Assembly: GCA_900314495.1 (NCBI GenBank)
Contig: OMVJ01000003.1
Location: forward strand, 1 to 64,000
Length of the DNA stretch: 64,000 nucleotides
Reading direction: 5' to 3'
DNA from: an uncultured Olsenella sp.
GTDB lineage: Bacteria > Actinomycetota > Coriobacteriia > Coriobacteriales > Atopobiaceae
Shown here: positions 44,405 to 53,592 of the stretch, one piece after another
How positions within the stretch are numbered: the first letter of the stretch is position 1
Layout of the letters: every line of letters begins with the position of its first letter
Position numbers and translations under genes: made by a program
The notes under the pieces: generated by a model
Told to the model about the DNA's origin: nothing
What the model saw: the letters and a program-made list of their open reading frames with translations, nothing else
Databases searched by the model: none

Positions 44405-45919
44405 CTACAGGACGACGCCGTCCTTCCAAATGCTGATGTCGTGGAAGCCGTTCTGCTCCGCCTTGGTGCGCTCGCCAGACGCCACCTTGAGCACCTTTTC
44501 GAAGAGGAGTTCTCCGGCTTGCTGGGTGCTGAGCTCACCGGTCTGGACGCAGCCGGCGTCGAAGTCAATCCAGTTGCCCTTGTTGCTGGCAATCTTGGTG
44601 TTGGTAGCCACCTTCATGGTTGGGGCTGGGGCACCAAAGGGTGTGCCGCGCCCGGTGGAGAACACAATGAGGTGTGCGCCGGCCGCGGTGAGGTTGGTGG
44701 TGGAGACCAGGTCGTTGCCCGGTCCGCACAGAAGGCTCAGGCCGTGCTTGCGCACGGGGTCCGCGTAGCCCAACACATCCACAATGGGTGCCGTTCCGCC
44801 CTTTTGCACGCAGCCGCAGCTCTTGTCCTCCAAGGTGGTGATGCCGCCCTGCTTGTTGCCGGGGCTGGGGTTGTCGTACACGACGGTGCCGTGGTCTAGG
44901 AAGTACTGCTTGAAGCCGTTGAGCATGTTGCATGCGCGGTCGAAAGTCTCGCGCGAGTCGCAGCGGTCCAGGAGGAAGGCCTCTGCGCCGAACATCTCCG
45001 GCACCTCGGTGAGGATGCTGCTCCCGCCCTGCTGGACCAAGAGGTCGCTCATGACGCCCAGTGTGGGGTTGGCGGTGATGCCAGAGAGGCCGTCCGAGGC
45101 GCCGCACTTCAGACCCACGACTAGCTCGCTGGCGGGGATGGGCTCGCGTTGGAACTGGCTTGCGTACTCGCACAGCTCCTCGACGATGCGCGCGCCCTCG
45201 GCAACCTCGTCCTCAACGTCCTGGCAGGTGAGGAAGCGAACGCGCTGGGGATCATAGGGACCCAGCTCCTGAAGGAACTGATCGTGCGTGAGGTTCTCGC
45301 ACCCCAGCGAGAGCACCAGCACGCCCGCGGCGTTGGGATGGCGAACCAGCGATGCCAGGAGCTTGCGCGTCTGGGCGTGGTCAGCACCCGTCTGGCTGCA
45401 GCCGAAGGGGTGGGCCAGGGCAAACACGTCGTCCACCATGGCCAATGCCTGAGGGTCAACCCTGCCCACAATCCTCTCCGCAATGCGGTTGACGCAGCCA
45501 ACGGTGGGGACGACCCAAACCTCGTTGCGAATGCCCACGGTGCCGTCCGGGCGACGGTAGCCCATGAACGTGCGCCGGTGCGACGGCTTGGGCAGCTTGG
45601 CCCCCTGTGGGTGGTACTCGTACTCCACCGTGCCCGAGAGGTTGGTCTTCATGTTGTGCGTATGCACCCAGCTGCCGGGCTCCACGTCCTCGGTGACGTG
45701 GCCAATGACCATGCCGTACTTGACCACATTAGAGCCGGCGGGCAGAGCGGTGAGCGCGACCTTGTGGCCCTGCGGAATGCTCTGGAGCGTGAAGACGGAC
45801 GTTCCGTCATCAAGTGGGATCTCGGTGCCCTTGGGGATGGGTGACATGGCAACCGCAACGTTGTCCTGGGCGGCAATGCGGTGCAGCGCTACCCGCGGGA
45901 GGGTGGTCAAACGGGTCAT
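44405..45919 (-). CDS. uxaA: Altronate dehydratase
   Basis: Cytoplasmic enzyme that dehydrates D-altronate to 2-keto-3-deoxygluconate, 504 residues. The N-terminal SAF domain (about 10-100, NVAVAMSPIPKGTEI) is followed by the large catalytic domain with HPFGCSQTGADH, SLGCENL, GLKCGASDGLSGI and a C-terminal GCVQTGE. Cysteines fit a metal-dependent dehydratase. GAAAGGAG precedes the ATG. Two bases separate it from uxaB. It joins the saturated-galacturonate branch to KDG. Confidence 0.95.
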   Translation of the reverse strand: MTRLTTLPRVALHRIAAQDNVAVAMSPIPKGTEIPLDDGTSVFTLQSIPQGHKVALTALPAGSNVVKYGMVIGHVTEDVEPGSWVHTHNMKTNLSGTVEYEYHPQGAKLPKPSHRRTFMGYRRPDGTVGIRNEVWVVPTVGCVNRIAERIVGRVDPQALAMVDDVFALAHPFGCSQTGADHAQTRKLLASLVRHPNAAGVLVLSLGCENLTHDQFLQELGPYDPQRVRFLTCQDVEDEVAEGARIVEELCEYASQFQREPIPASELVVGLKCGASDGLSGITANPTLGVMSDLLVQQGGSSILTEVPEMFGAEAFLLDRCDSRETFDRACNMLNGFKQYFLDHGTVVYDNPSPGNKQGGITTLEDKSCGCVQKGGTAPIVDVLGYADPVRKHGLSLLCGPGNDLVSTTNLTAAGAHLIVFSTGRGTPFGAPAPTMKVATNTKIASNKGNWIDFDAGCVQTGELSTQQAGELLFEKVLKVASGERTKAEQNGFHDISIWKDGVVL

Positions 45920-45921
45920 GG

Positions 45922-47448
45922 TCAGTGCTCCTTTCCGAAGCAGGCCGAGAAGGCGGTGCGGGTGCCCCGGGTGCGAATGGTGTCCAGCGCAGAAGCGGTT
46001 GCCGCCTCCAGACTGGGAACCTGCGTGAGGTCATAGCCCCACAGCTGCGCGTTCGCAAGTGTCTCGTGCACCAGGTTGGTGGTCGAGAGGTTCCAGTTGG
46101 CATAGAAGAACTCAAGCGCCGCCCGATCGTCCACCGCGACGTAGGGGGTGCCGTCGCCCCGGGTGAGGTGCAGGCCATCCTCGTCCAGGCCGGTGACGCC
46201 AGTGGTGTAGAAGGCGATGAGGCAGGCCAGGCTCGTCACGAGGCAGCTGGGGACGCGACTGAACTTCTGCGAATACTCCAGCAACGTGGGAAGGTCCCGC
46301 GTGCGCCACTTGGAGGTGCTGTTGAGGCAGATGGAGAGCAGCTGGTGGTCTATGAAGGGGTTGTCGAAGCGGTCGAGCGTGGCGCCGGCGAACGACTCGA
46401 GGTCGGCCCGCTCCAGGCGGCCCTCAAGCGTGGGGATGACCTCCTGGTTCAGCAGCTGGTTCATGAAGGCGGAGACAACCTTGTCTTCCATGCAGTCGCG
46501 TACGATGTTGAAGCCCGCCAGCCAGGCGCCTGGTACGAAGCCGGTGTGGGCACCGTTGAGGATGCGCACCTTGCGCAGCTTGTAAGGGGAGACGTCCGGC
46601 GTGACGAAGATGGAGCCTTCCAGGCCGGCTGCCTTGAAGGGCAGACGGTCCTCCAAAGAATCGTCACCCTCTATGCCCCACATCTGGAACGGCTCGCGCA
46701 CGTCGGCGAAGTCGTCGTGGTAACCGCGCCGGGCATCCATCTTGGCAACCTCTGCCTGGTCGCGCACGGCGCCGGGGACTATGGAGTCCACAAGCGTGGT
46801 GCAGAAGGTGCACTCGTGCCCGAGCCACGCCTGGAAGTCCTCGCCCCAGCCCCAGTCACATGCATGCTGCTTCACTATCTTCAGGAGCTCGGCACCGTTG
46901 TGGTCGATGAGCTCGCACGAGAGCACGATCACGCCGGGCTTTCCCGCCTGCCAGCGGGCGTGCAGCACCTGGGCAAGCTTGGCGGGGAAGCTTGCGGCAG
47001 GGCAGTCTTCGGGGCGGCAGGAGGGGTCGTAGGTGATGCCCGCCTCCGTGGTGTTGCTCACAACGATCTGCAGGTCATCGCTGGTGGCAACCTGCATCAT
47101 CTGGTCGTAGTCATCCTTGCGGTAGGGGTTGAGGCAGCGACTGCAGGCGCTGATGACGCGGGCCTTGTCTTGCACCATGCCATCCTGCTTGCCGCGAACG
47201 TACACGGTGTACAGGCAGTCCTGGGCATTCATGGCGTCCGCGCGGCGCATGCTGCGCGCGGTGGGCTGCACAAGCACGACCTTGCCGTTCCAACCGGCAC
47301 GCTCGTTGGCCAGGTCAAAGAAGTAGTCCACAAAGGCGCGCAGGAAGTTGCCCTCGCCAAACTGCAGGACCTTCTCGGGGGCTCCCTTGGGGAGCACGTA
47401 GCCCTGGTAGCCAATCTGGCTCAGGGTCTGGTAGCTAAGGGTCTGCAT
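45922..47448 (-). CDS. uxaB: Tagaturonate reductase (altronate oxidoreductase)
   Basis: NAD-dependent enzyme reducing D-tagaturonate to D-altronate, 508 residues, of the mannitol/polyol dehydrogenase family. Seen are the N-terminal nucleotide-binding GEGNFLRAFVDYFFD, VVSNTTEAGI, SCELIDHNGAEL and KVRILNGAHTGFVP, a UxaB hallmark. ATG 47448 matches the family start; the longer frame to 47538 overlaps uxaC and lacks a site. It sits four bases after uxaC. Confidence 0.95.
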   Translation of the reverse strand: MQTLSYQTLSQIGYQGYVLPKGAPEKVLQFGEGNFLRAFVDYFFDLANERAGWNGKVVLVQPTARSMRRADAMNAQDCLYTVYVRGKQDGMVQDKARVISACSRCLNPYRKDDYDQMMQVATSDDLQIVVSNTTEAGITYDPSCRPEDCPAASFPAKLAQVLHARWQAGKPGVIVLSCELIDHNGAELLKIVKQHACDWGWGEDFQAWLGHECTFCTTLVDSIVPGAVRDQAEVAKMDARRGYHDDFADVREPFQMWGIEGDDSLEDRLPFKAAGLEGSIFVTPDVSPYKLRKVRILNGAHTGFVPGAWLAGFNIVRDCMEDKVVSAFMNQLLNQEVIPTLEGRLERADLESFAGATLDRFDNPFIDHQLLSICLNSTSKWRTRDLPTLLEYSQKFSRVPSCLVTSLACLIAFYTTGVTGLDEDGLHLTRGDGTPYVAVDDRAALEFFYANWNLSTTNLVHETLANAQLWGYDLTQVPSLEAATASALDTIRTRGTRTAFSACFGKEH

Positions 47449-47452
47449 GCCG

Positions 47453-48871
47453 TTACTCCTGGTCCAGTGGGAAGCCAAAGTAGCGGACCGCGTTGTTGTA
47501 GCAGACGTCGCGAACGATGGTGGCCAGCGCCTCGTCATCGTTGGGGTACTTGCCCTGCTCGACCCACTCGCCCAGCAGGTTGCACATGACGCGGCGGAAG
47601 TACTCGTGGCGCGGGTAGCTCAGGAAGGAGCGGGAGTCCGTCAGCATGCCGATGAAGTTGCCGAAGACGCCCTCGTTGGCCAGGGTGGTCATCTGGTCGC
47701 GCATTCCGCGCTCGCAGTCGTTGAACCACCAGGCGCTGCCGTTCTGGAGCTTGCCGGCCATGGGTGCCTGCTGGAAGCACTGCATGACGGTGTCGATCAT
47801 CGTGGTGTCGTTGGGATCCAGGCTGTAGAGGATGGTCTTGGGCAGGCCGCTGGTCTCGTTCACGTCGTTCAGGAAGTCCGCGAGGCCGGCCGCGGGCTGG
47901 CCGTTGCGGATGCAGTCGTAGCCGGTGTCGGGCCCCAGCAGCTTGAACATGGTGGAGTTGTTGTCGCGCTTGCAGCCAAAGTGGATCTGCATGGCCCAGT
48001 CAAGACGCACGTACTCCGCCGCCACGAACTTCATGAAGGCGGTCTTGTACTGCAGAACCTCATGCTCGCTCAGCTGCTGGCCGTCAACTGCCTTGCCGAA
48101 GATGGCCTCGACCTCGCTGGCGGTTGCGGGGACGTCCACCACGTAGTCCAGGGCGTGGTCGGAGGCGCGGCAGCCCATCTGGGCGAAGAGGTCAAAGCGC
48201 TGGGAAAGAGCGGCCTTGAAGTCGGCGAAGGTCTTGATGCTAGTGCCGCAGACCTCTGCAAGGTGGGCAACATAGGCTCCGAAGCCGGGCTTCTCCACGC
48301 CAAGGGCCTTGTCCGGACGCATGGCAGGCACGACCTTCACCTCAAAGGTCGGGTCGGCGGCGAGCTTCTTGTGCCATTCCAGGGAGTCTGCGGGGTCGTC
48401 CGTGGTGCAGATGAGACGAACGTTGCTCATGCGAATGAGGTTGCGGCAGCTGAAGTCCGCCTCTGCGAGCTTGGCGTTTGCCAGGTCCCACACCTTCTGC
48501 GCGGTCTTGGCGTTGAGCACGCCGTCGTAGCCGAAGAAGCGCCTCAGTTCCAGGTGGCTCCACTCGTAGACGGGGTTGCCAATACAGCGCTCCAGGGTCT
48601 CCGCCCACTTCTGGAACTTCTCGCGGGCGGGGGCGTCGCCGGTGACGTAGCGCTCGTCCACGCCGTTGGCGCGCATCAGGCGCCACTTGTAGTGGTCGCC
48701 TCCCAGCCAGACCTCGGTGATGTTCTGGAAGCGCTTGTCCTCCCAGATCTCCTTGGGGCTGATGTGGCAGTGGTAGTCCACGATGGGCATGCCCTCGGCA
48801 TAGTCGTGGAACAGGTGCTTGCCCACCTGGTTGTTCAGCAGAAAGTCGGTGTCATCCATGAAGTTCTTCAT
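47453..48871 (-). CDS. uxaC: Uronate isomerase
   Basis: Isomerase turning D-galacturonate to D-tagaturonate and D-glucuronate to D-fructuronate, 472 residues. Amidohydrolase-type barrel with metal motif DYHCHISPKE at about residues 32-41, later MQIHFGCKRDNN and MLTDSRSFLSYPRHEYFRR, both typical. First gene of the operon; operator-like sites lie 25-95 bases upstream, between it and the divergent lacI. It would be induced by uronates via that regulator. Confidence 0.96.
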   Translation of the reverse strand: MKNFMDDTDFLLNNQVGKHLFHDYAEGMPIVDYHCHISPKEIWEDKRFQNITEVWLGGDHYKWRLMRANGVDERYVTGDAPAREKFQKWAETLERCIGNPVYEWSHLELRRFFGYDGVLNAKTAQKVWDLANAKLAEADFSCRNLIRMSNVRLICTTDDPADSLEWHKKLAADPTFEVKVVPAMRPDKALGVEKPGFGAYVAHLAEVCGTSIKTFADFKAALSQRFDLFAQMGCRASDHALDYVVDVPATASEVEAIFGKAVDGQQLSEHEVLQYKTAFMKFVAAEYVRLDWAMQIHFGCKRDNNSTMFKLLGPDTGYDCIRNGQPAAGLADFLNDVNETSGLPKTILYSLDPNDTTMIDTVMQCFQQAPMAGKLQNGSAWWFNDCERGMRDQMTTLANEGVFGNFIGMLTDSRSFLSYPRHEYFRRVMCNLLGEWVEQGKYPNDDEALATIVRDVCYNNAVRYFGFPLDQE

Positions 48872-48896
48872 TCTTGCGTCCCCTCTCGCGTTGATA

Positions 48897-48912
48897 TGAA
48901 ACCGTTACCGTT
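48897..48912. promoter_or_regulatory. Operator-like site 1 (uxaC side)
   Basis: TGAAACCGTTACCGTT, with the AAACCG-TT core shared by the other sites of this locus. It lies 26 bases before uxaC, where a bound LacI protein would block the operon. Confidence 0.5.
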
Positions 48913-48950
48913 CGGTCAATTGCAGACAGTAACGCAACGCAAAACGCTAT

Positions 48951-48966
48951 GCAAACCGATTTACCA
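48951..48966. promoter_or_regulatory. Operator-like site 2 (uxaC-lacI gap)
   Basis: GCAAACCGATTTACCA carries the AAACCGATT core, 80 bases before uxaC and 170 before lacI. Confidence 0.5.
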
Positions 48967-49046
48967 ATACGTGGAGAAGATGTGAACTAGCTGATAATCG
49001 TAGGAAAAATGCAACGGATAATCCTCGAATGAAGGACGCAGCGCCC

Positions 49047-49093
49047 TTGGTGACTTCCAGCAATACACTTGCTATAATGAAACCGATTGCATC
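49047..49093 (+). promoter_or_regulatory. lacI promoter with overlapping operator
   Basis: A perfect TATAAT lies at 49073, with TTGGTGACTT upstream as the poorly matched -35 zone. GAAACCGATTGCATC starts on the last base region of the -10 and covers the expected start site, so the regulator probably represses its own gene. Confidence 0.6.
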
Positions 49094-49137
49094 TTCCCGA
49101 AAACAGACGCGCGAAACTGCGGAGCCAAGGAGGCCTC

Positions 49138-50190
49138 ATGACACCGAAGAAGGTAACCATCAACGACATCGCCGCCGCGGCGGGAGTCTCCAAGACGACG
49201 GTCTCGCGCTACATCAATGGCCACGGGGACATGCTGAGCGACGCTTCGCGCAAGCGTGTGGAAAAGGCGATCCAGCTCGCCGACTACCGGCCCAGCGCAG
49301 TGGCACGTAGCCTGAAGACGCAGAAGTCCTATCTGGTTGGCGTCGTACTCGCAAACATCACCACGCCATTTGCCACGTCGCTCATCAACGGCATCAGCTC
49401 GGGGCTCGCGGACGGGGGGTACGTGCCCATCTTTGCGGACGCGGCAGATTCGCCTGCAACCGAGAACCGCATTCTTCAGACGTTGGTGTCGCATCAGGTG
49501 GACGGCCTCCTCGTGAACACTACCAGCGGTGACAACCCGCGTCTTGTTGAGTTGGCTAACTCCGGCATGCCGGTCGTCCTGATCGACCGGACAATTCGCC
49601 ATTACGACCTGGACATCGTGACCGCGCCATACAGCAAGCCTACCGTGGACCTGATGAACCACCTGAAGGACCAGGGGTTCGGCCGCGTGGTGCTCTTTAC
49701 CCAACCGTTTGAGAACAACTCTCCGCGTGAGATCAGGCGTAACGCCTTTCTTGCGGCGAACGAGGAGCTGTTTGGTGTGGACAGCACGCTACGGGACGTT
49801 CGCGTGGTCGACCCGCTGGATCCGCAGGGTGTTCAAGTAGCGATTAGGGACGTGCTGCAGACCACGCCGGCCGAAGAGCATTGCGCCCTGTATGCCACGA
49901 ACACCATCACGCTCATAGCCGTGTACAACGCCATGTGTGCGCTGGGCCTGAGGGCGCCAGGCGACCTTGGCCTGTGCGGACCCGATGATTGGGGCTGGGC
50001 CCACCGCATTGGCTGGGATTGGCCGGAGTCACTGGCGGGTGGCATCACCACGTTCGAGACGGACCCTTCCACCATGGGCCACGAGGCGGCGCGCCTGCTG
50101 CTGACGCGCATCCAGAACCCGTCCCAGGTGCGCGAGAAGCGCTATGTACCCGTGACCATGCGTCTTAGGGCATCCACTCGGCTCGGGTAG
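49138..50190 (+). CDS. LacI-family transcription regulator (uronate locus)
   Basis: DNA-binding repressor of 350 residues. The helix-turn-helix VTINDIAAAAGVSKTTVSRY is at about 5-24, the hinge LADYRPSAVARSLKTQ follows, then a sugar-binding core with SPRE and DDWGWAHR near the ligand site. AAGGAGG precedes ATG 49138. It is divergent from uxaC and flanked by the operator-like sites; resemblance to KdgR-type LacI members suggests KDG or a uronate as effector. The effector is inferred. Confidence 0.92.
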   Translation: MTPKKVTINDIAAAAGVSKTTVSRYINGHGDMLSDASRKRVEKAIQLADYRPSAVARSLKTQKSYLVGVVLANITTPFATSLINGISSGLADGGYVPIFADAADSPATENRILQTLVSHQVDGLLVNTTSGDNPRLVELANSGMPVVLIDRTIRHYDLDIVTAPYSKPTVDLMNHLKDQGFGRVVLFTQPFENNSPREIRRNAFLAANEELFGVDSTLRDVRVVDPLDPQGVQVAIRDVLQTTPAEEHCALYATNTITLIAVYNAMCALGLRAPGDLGLCGPDDWGWAHRIGWDWPESLAGGITTFETDPSTMGHEAARLLLTRIQNPSQVREKRYVPVTMRLRASTRLG

Positions 50191-50221
50191 GGCTGCAACT
50201 AGGGAAGAATCGGCATCCAGG

Positions 50222-50262
50222 GGAGGGCGGCACGCTTGGTGGCGGGCCGCCCTCCTTGCATC
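50222..50262 (+). terminator. Terminator of lacI
   Basis: GGAGGGCGGC pairs with GCCGCCCTCC around a 14-base loop and is followed by TTGCATC. Confidence 0.6.
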
Positions 50263-50311
50263 ACGGCAGGGGCTGGCGTTGAGGGGAGAGTCGCGCTCGC
50301 CTAAACCCAAG

Positions 50312-50329
50312 TATGAAACCGATTGCAAT
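50312..50329. promoter_or_regulatory. Operator-like site 3
   Basis: TATGAAACCGATTGCAAT, nearly the same as the site at the lacI promoter (TGAAACCGATTGCAT). It lies 295 bases ahead of the GPH transporter gene. Confidence 0.55.
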
Positions 50330-50582
50330 TCTTCCTGTAGCCAAAGCATTTCGTATTGCACCGACGAAGGGATTGTCTGCGTCAAGGTCACGCCGTTTAG
50401 CAAAGAAGTCACTGATTCAAGGTAAAACTACCGTTCACGTAGAAAAATATACCGTTCATGGTAACCACAAGCCATTCTCAACGCGTGATAAACCGATTTA
50501 CATCACTATGCGGTTCAGACGAAAGACTTCAAGGACGAAGGTAGCGCTGCCTGGCTCTTGAGGTCATTTGCTTAGGAAAGTA
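50330..50582. other. AT-rich leader of the transporter-GH105 unit
   Basis: No gene supported. The sequence is much less GC-rich than its surroundings, contains promoter-like AT stretches (for example GTAGAAAAATATACCG) and a further site GATAAACCGATTTACAT at 50487-50503 with the same core. Confidence 0.5.
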
Positions 50583-50598
50583 TGGGAACGGTTTCAAT
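50583..50598. promoter_or_regulatory. Operator-like site 4, reversed
   Basis: GGGAACGGTTTCAATC has the core in reverse, AACGGTTTC, 24 bases before the transporter start. Confidence 0.5.
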
Positions 50599-50621
50599 CT
50601 GGAGAGGAAAGGAATCAAATC

Positions 50622-52217
50622 ATGTCTAGAAAGGATGGGAAGATCGGCCTGATCAACCGCATAGGCTTCGGGTCCGGCAACCTGGTGGGGTCTGGCGCAC
50701 TGGCACTCGCCTCCGCCTGGCTCATGATCTTCCTCACGCAGTACTGCGGTCTGGAGCAGTCGCAGGCAACGTTCGTCACCTCGTTCGCCCTTCTGGTGGA
50801 CGTCATCGTCAACCCGCTTGCAGGCTTCATCTCCGACGCCTTCAACAGCACCAAGCTCGGTCGCAAGTTCGGACGCAGGCGCTTCTTCATCCTGCTTGCC
50901 GCGCCGCTGCTCTTCCTGCTGAACGTCCTCTTGTGGAGGGTCCAGAGTGGCGCCTTTGCCTACTACGTGTTCATCTACGTCTGCTACAACATCGTCTACA
51001 CATTCGTCATGGTGCCCTACAACTCGCTCCCCGCAGAGATGACGAGCGACTTTGAGGAGCGCACCTACCTCGGCGGCCTCAAGGCCATCTTCGGCAAGGT
51101 CGCAAACTTCCTGGTCAACGCCCTGCCCGGCCTGTTCTGGGTCATCTTCGGCGAGCAGTCCGAGATGGCGTTCGTGGCCATGGGCATCACCTTCGGCATC
51201 ATCATGGGCGGCGCCATGCTCTTCGTGTACCTCACCACGTGGGAGCGTCCCGTCGACGACACCACCACCGAGAAGGTCCAGGGCGTGGGCGAGGGCATGA
51301 AGAAGCTCTTCGTTGACATGTCCTCCACCTTCAAGCTGCGCACCTTCCGTCACCTGCTGGGCATGTACCTCTTCGGCTTCGGCGCCGAGTGGCTCTACAA
51401 CGCGACCTTCGTGTACTTCGTGCAGTTCGTGCTCTTCCTTCCCAAGACCCAGGCTTCCTTCTGGCAGTCCCTCTCGCCCATCATGCAGCTGATCTCCACC
51501 ATCATCGTCATGGGCGTCGTTGCCAAGAAGGGCTTCAAGAAGCCTTACATCATGGCCGAGTCCGTGGTCATCTGCACCGTGCTCTGCTACGTGGCAACCG
51601 GCTTCTTCGGCGGCTTCTCGCCTGACAACCCCGCCTCCTTCGGCATCATCGCCTTCGTCACCGGCGTTGTGTGCGTGTTTGGCCTGGGTACCGGCGCCGT
51701 GTACTACATCCCCTGGCAGGCCTACATCTTCATCGCCGACGCCGACGAGATCGTGACCGGTCGTCGTCGTGAGGGCACCTACGCCGCAGCCATGACCCTG
51801 TGCGGCAAGCTCATGAACGCCACCGTCGTCGCCATTCTTGGTATCGCCCTTGCCGCGGCAGGCCTGGTCAAGGGCCAGGGCACGCAGCCCGCGTCCGTCA
51901 CCACCGCAATCCTTGCCGTGGAGTTCTTTGGCGTGGTGGGCCTCACCATCCTGGGCGCCATCTCCGCCAAGGTCATGAAGCTGGACAAGCAGACCGACCT
52001 CACCCTGATCGCCGAGGCCAAGCGCGTGCTCAAGGACGGCGGCCGCATGGAGGACGTTGACCCCGAGGTCAAGAAGACCTGCGAGCAGATCACCGGCATG
52101 CAGTACGAGCTCTGCTTTGGCCACAACACCTGGGGCTACCACACCCCTGAGGAGCTTGCCAAGATTAAGGCAGAGATGCCTGCCCGCAAGCAGCTGAACT
52201 TCGGCAAGAAGAACTAA
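50622..52217 (+). CDS. GPH-family sugar/uronide:cation symporter
   Basis: Permease of 531 residues with about 12 spans, of the glycoside-pentoside-hexuronide (MelB) family. Typical are NRIGFGSGNLVGS at the N-terminus, the early Asp-containing DVIVNPLAGFISD and the RRRFFILLAAPLLF loop. A cytoplasmic tail of about 70 residues (EAKRVLKDGGRMEDVD) is longer than in MelB. GAAAGGA precedes ATG 50622. With GH105 downstream it is the likely importer of unsaturated oligogalacturonides. Confidence 0.9.
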   Translation: MSRKDGKIGLINRIGFGSGNLVGSGALALASAWLMIFLTQYCGLEQSQATFVTSFALLVDVIVNPLAGFISDAFNSTKLGRKFGRRRFFILLAAPLLFLLNVLLWRVQSGAFAYYVFIYVCYNIVYTFVMVPYNSLPAEMTSDFEERTYLGGLKAIFGKVANFLVNALPGLFWVIFGEQSEMAFVAMGITFGIIMGGAMLFVYLTTWERPVDDTTTEKVQGVGEGMKKLFVDMSSTFKLRTFRHLLGMYLFGFGAEWLYNATFVYFVQFVLFLPKTQASFWQSLSPIMQLISTIIVMGVVAKKGFKKPYIMAESVVICTVLCYVATGFFGGFSPDNPASFGIIAFVTGVVCVFGLGTGAVYYIPWQAYIFIADADEIVTGRRREGTYAAAMTLCGKLMNATVVAILGIALAAAGLVKGQGTQPASVTTAILAVEFFGVVGLTILGAISAKVMKLDKQTDLTLIAEAKRVLKDGGRMEDVDPEVKKTCEQITGMQYELCFGHNTWGYHTPEELAKIKAEMPARKQLNFGKKN

Positions 52218-52343
52218 CGCGTCACGGCGCCCCGCGCCCGGCACGTATGGGGCGAGGTTGGCAAGAAGCCGGCCCCGCCCCTTTCGTATATGCAAACGTG
52301 CGGCCAACGGCGCCGCAAAAGGAAAGCAAGACGGAGGATACCC

Positions 52344-53501
52344 ATGGCACAGTCACCCATTTTGGACAAGTACATTGGCCAGCTCGTGAGCAATTCCACG
52401 CCCGAGGCCCCTATGTGGAACGTGGAGAAGGCCCGTTCCGGCAAGCCCAACGGCTGGAACTACATTGACGGCTGCATGGTCAAGGCGCTTCTCTCCCTGG
52501 CGGAGATTTCCGGCAAGCAGGAGTACGCGGACTTCGCGGAGGAGTTCATAGACTACTTCGTGAGCGAAGACGGCAGCATTCGCGGCTACGACCCCGAGGC
52601 CTACAACCTGGACAACGTGAACGCCGGCAAGACGCTCTACACCCTCTACAACCTTACGGGCAAGGACAAGTACCGCAAGGCCATGGACCTCATTTACGGC
52701 CAGCTGCAGCACCAGCCGCGCACGCGTGAGGGCAACTTCTGGCACAAGCTCATCTACCCCAACCAGGTGTGGCTGGACGGCCTGTACATGTCACAGCCCT
52801 TCTACATGCAGTACGAGATTGCCTACAACGAAGGCCGCAACTGCTCCGACTCCTTCCACCAGTTCCAGGTGGTGGAGAAGATCATGCGCGACCCCAAGAA
52901 CGGCCTTTACTACCACGGTTACGACGCCAGCCGCCGCGAACCCTGGTGCGACCCGGTGACGGGCCTCAGCAGCAGCTTCTGGCTGCGTGCGGAGGGTTGG
53001 TTCGCCATGGCCCTGGTGGACACCTGGGAGCTCATGCCCGCCAACATGAGCTACGAGCGCGACGAGCTGCGTCGCATGTTCAACGAGCTGATTGACGCCA
53101 TGCTGCCCTACCAGGACAAGGAGTCCGGCATGTGGCACCAGGTCATCAACCTGCCCAACGTGGCGCCCAACTACCTGGAGACCTCGGGCTCTGCCATCTT
53201 TGCCTACGCGCTGCTCAAGGGCGTGCGCCTGGGCATTCTGGACGAGGAGTACGTGGACCGCGGTCTGGCCGCCTTCGACGGCATCTGTGCCACGCAGCTG
53301 AGCGAGGTTGACGGCAAGCTGCAGCTTGGCAACATCTGCCTGGTCTCTGGTCTGGGCGACGGCATGGGCAACTTCAAGTTCCGCTCCGGCACCTTCGACT
53401 ACTACATGAGCGAGCCCATCGTGCAGAACGACGCCAAGGGTGTGGCCCCGCTCGTGCTCGCCTACACCGAGGTGCTCCGCCGGGACAAGGCGCAGCAGTA
53501 G
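52344..53501 (+). CDS. Glycoside hydrolase family 105, unsaturated uronyl hydrolase
   Basis: Cytoplasmic enzyme of 385 residues that releases 4,5-unsaturated galacturonate from the non-reducing end of pectin oligomers. The (alpha/alpha)6 barrel family is recognised from WNYIDGCMVKALLSL, the catalytic-Asp motif VWLDGLYM (Asp145), FWLRAEGWFAMALVD and SGSAIFAYALLKGV. No signal peptide. GGAGGA precedes ATG 52344, 126 bases after the transporter. Its product feeds the isomerase-KduD pair. YteR-like specificity for rhamnogalacturonan is possible. Confidence 0.92.
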   Translation: MAQSPILDKYIGQLVSNSTPEAPMWNVEKARSGKPNGWNYIDGCMVKALLSLAEISGKQEYADFAEEFIDYFVSEDGSIRGYDPEAYNLDNVNAGKTLYTLYNLTGKDKYRKAMDLIYGQLQHQPRTREGNFWHKLIYPNQVWLDGLYMSQPFYMQYEIAYNEGRNCSDSFHQFQVVEKIMRDPKNGLYYHGYDASRREPWCDPVTGLSSSFWLRAEGWFAMALVDTWELMPANMSYERDELRRMFNELIDAMLPYQDKESGMWHQVINLPNVAPNYLETSGSAIFAYALLKGVRLGILDEEYVDRGLAAFDGICATQLSEVDGKLQLGNICLVSGLGDGMGNFKFRSGTFDYYMSEPIVQNDAKGVAPLVLAYTEVLRRDKAQQ

Positions 53502-53514
53502 GAATGGCGTGCAA

Positions 53515-53569
53515 GGCGGCCGGCCATCACCGCGCGTGTCACACGGCGGAGATGGCCGGCTCCTTTTGC
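53515..53569 (+). terminator. Terminator behind GH105
   Basis: GCCGGCCATC with CCGC pairs with GCGG and GATGGCCGGC and is followed by TCCTTTTGC. It ends the transporter-GH105 unit, though the next gene starts only 24 bases later, so read-through is likely. Confidence 0.7.
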
Positions 53570-53592
53570 GAGAAGTCGATGGGAGTCTGATT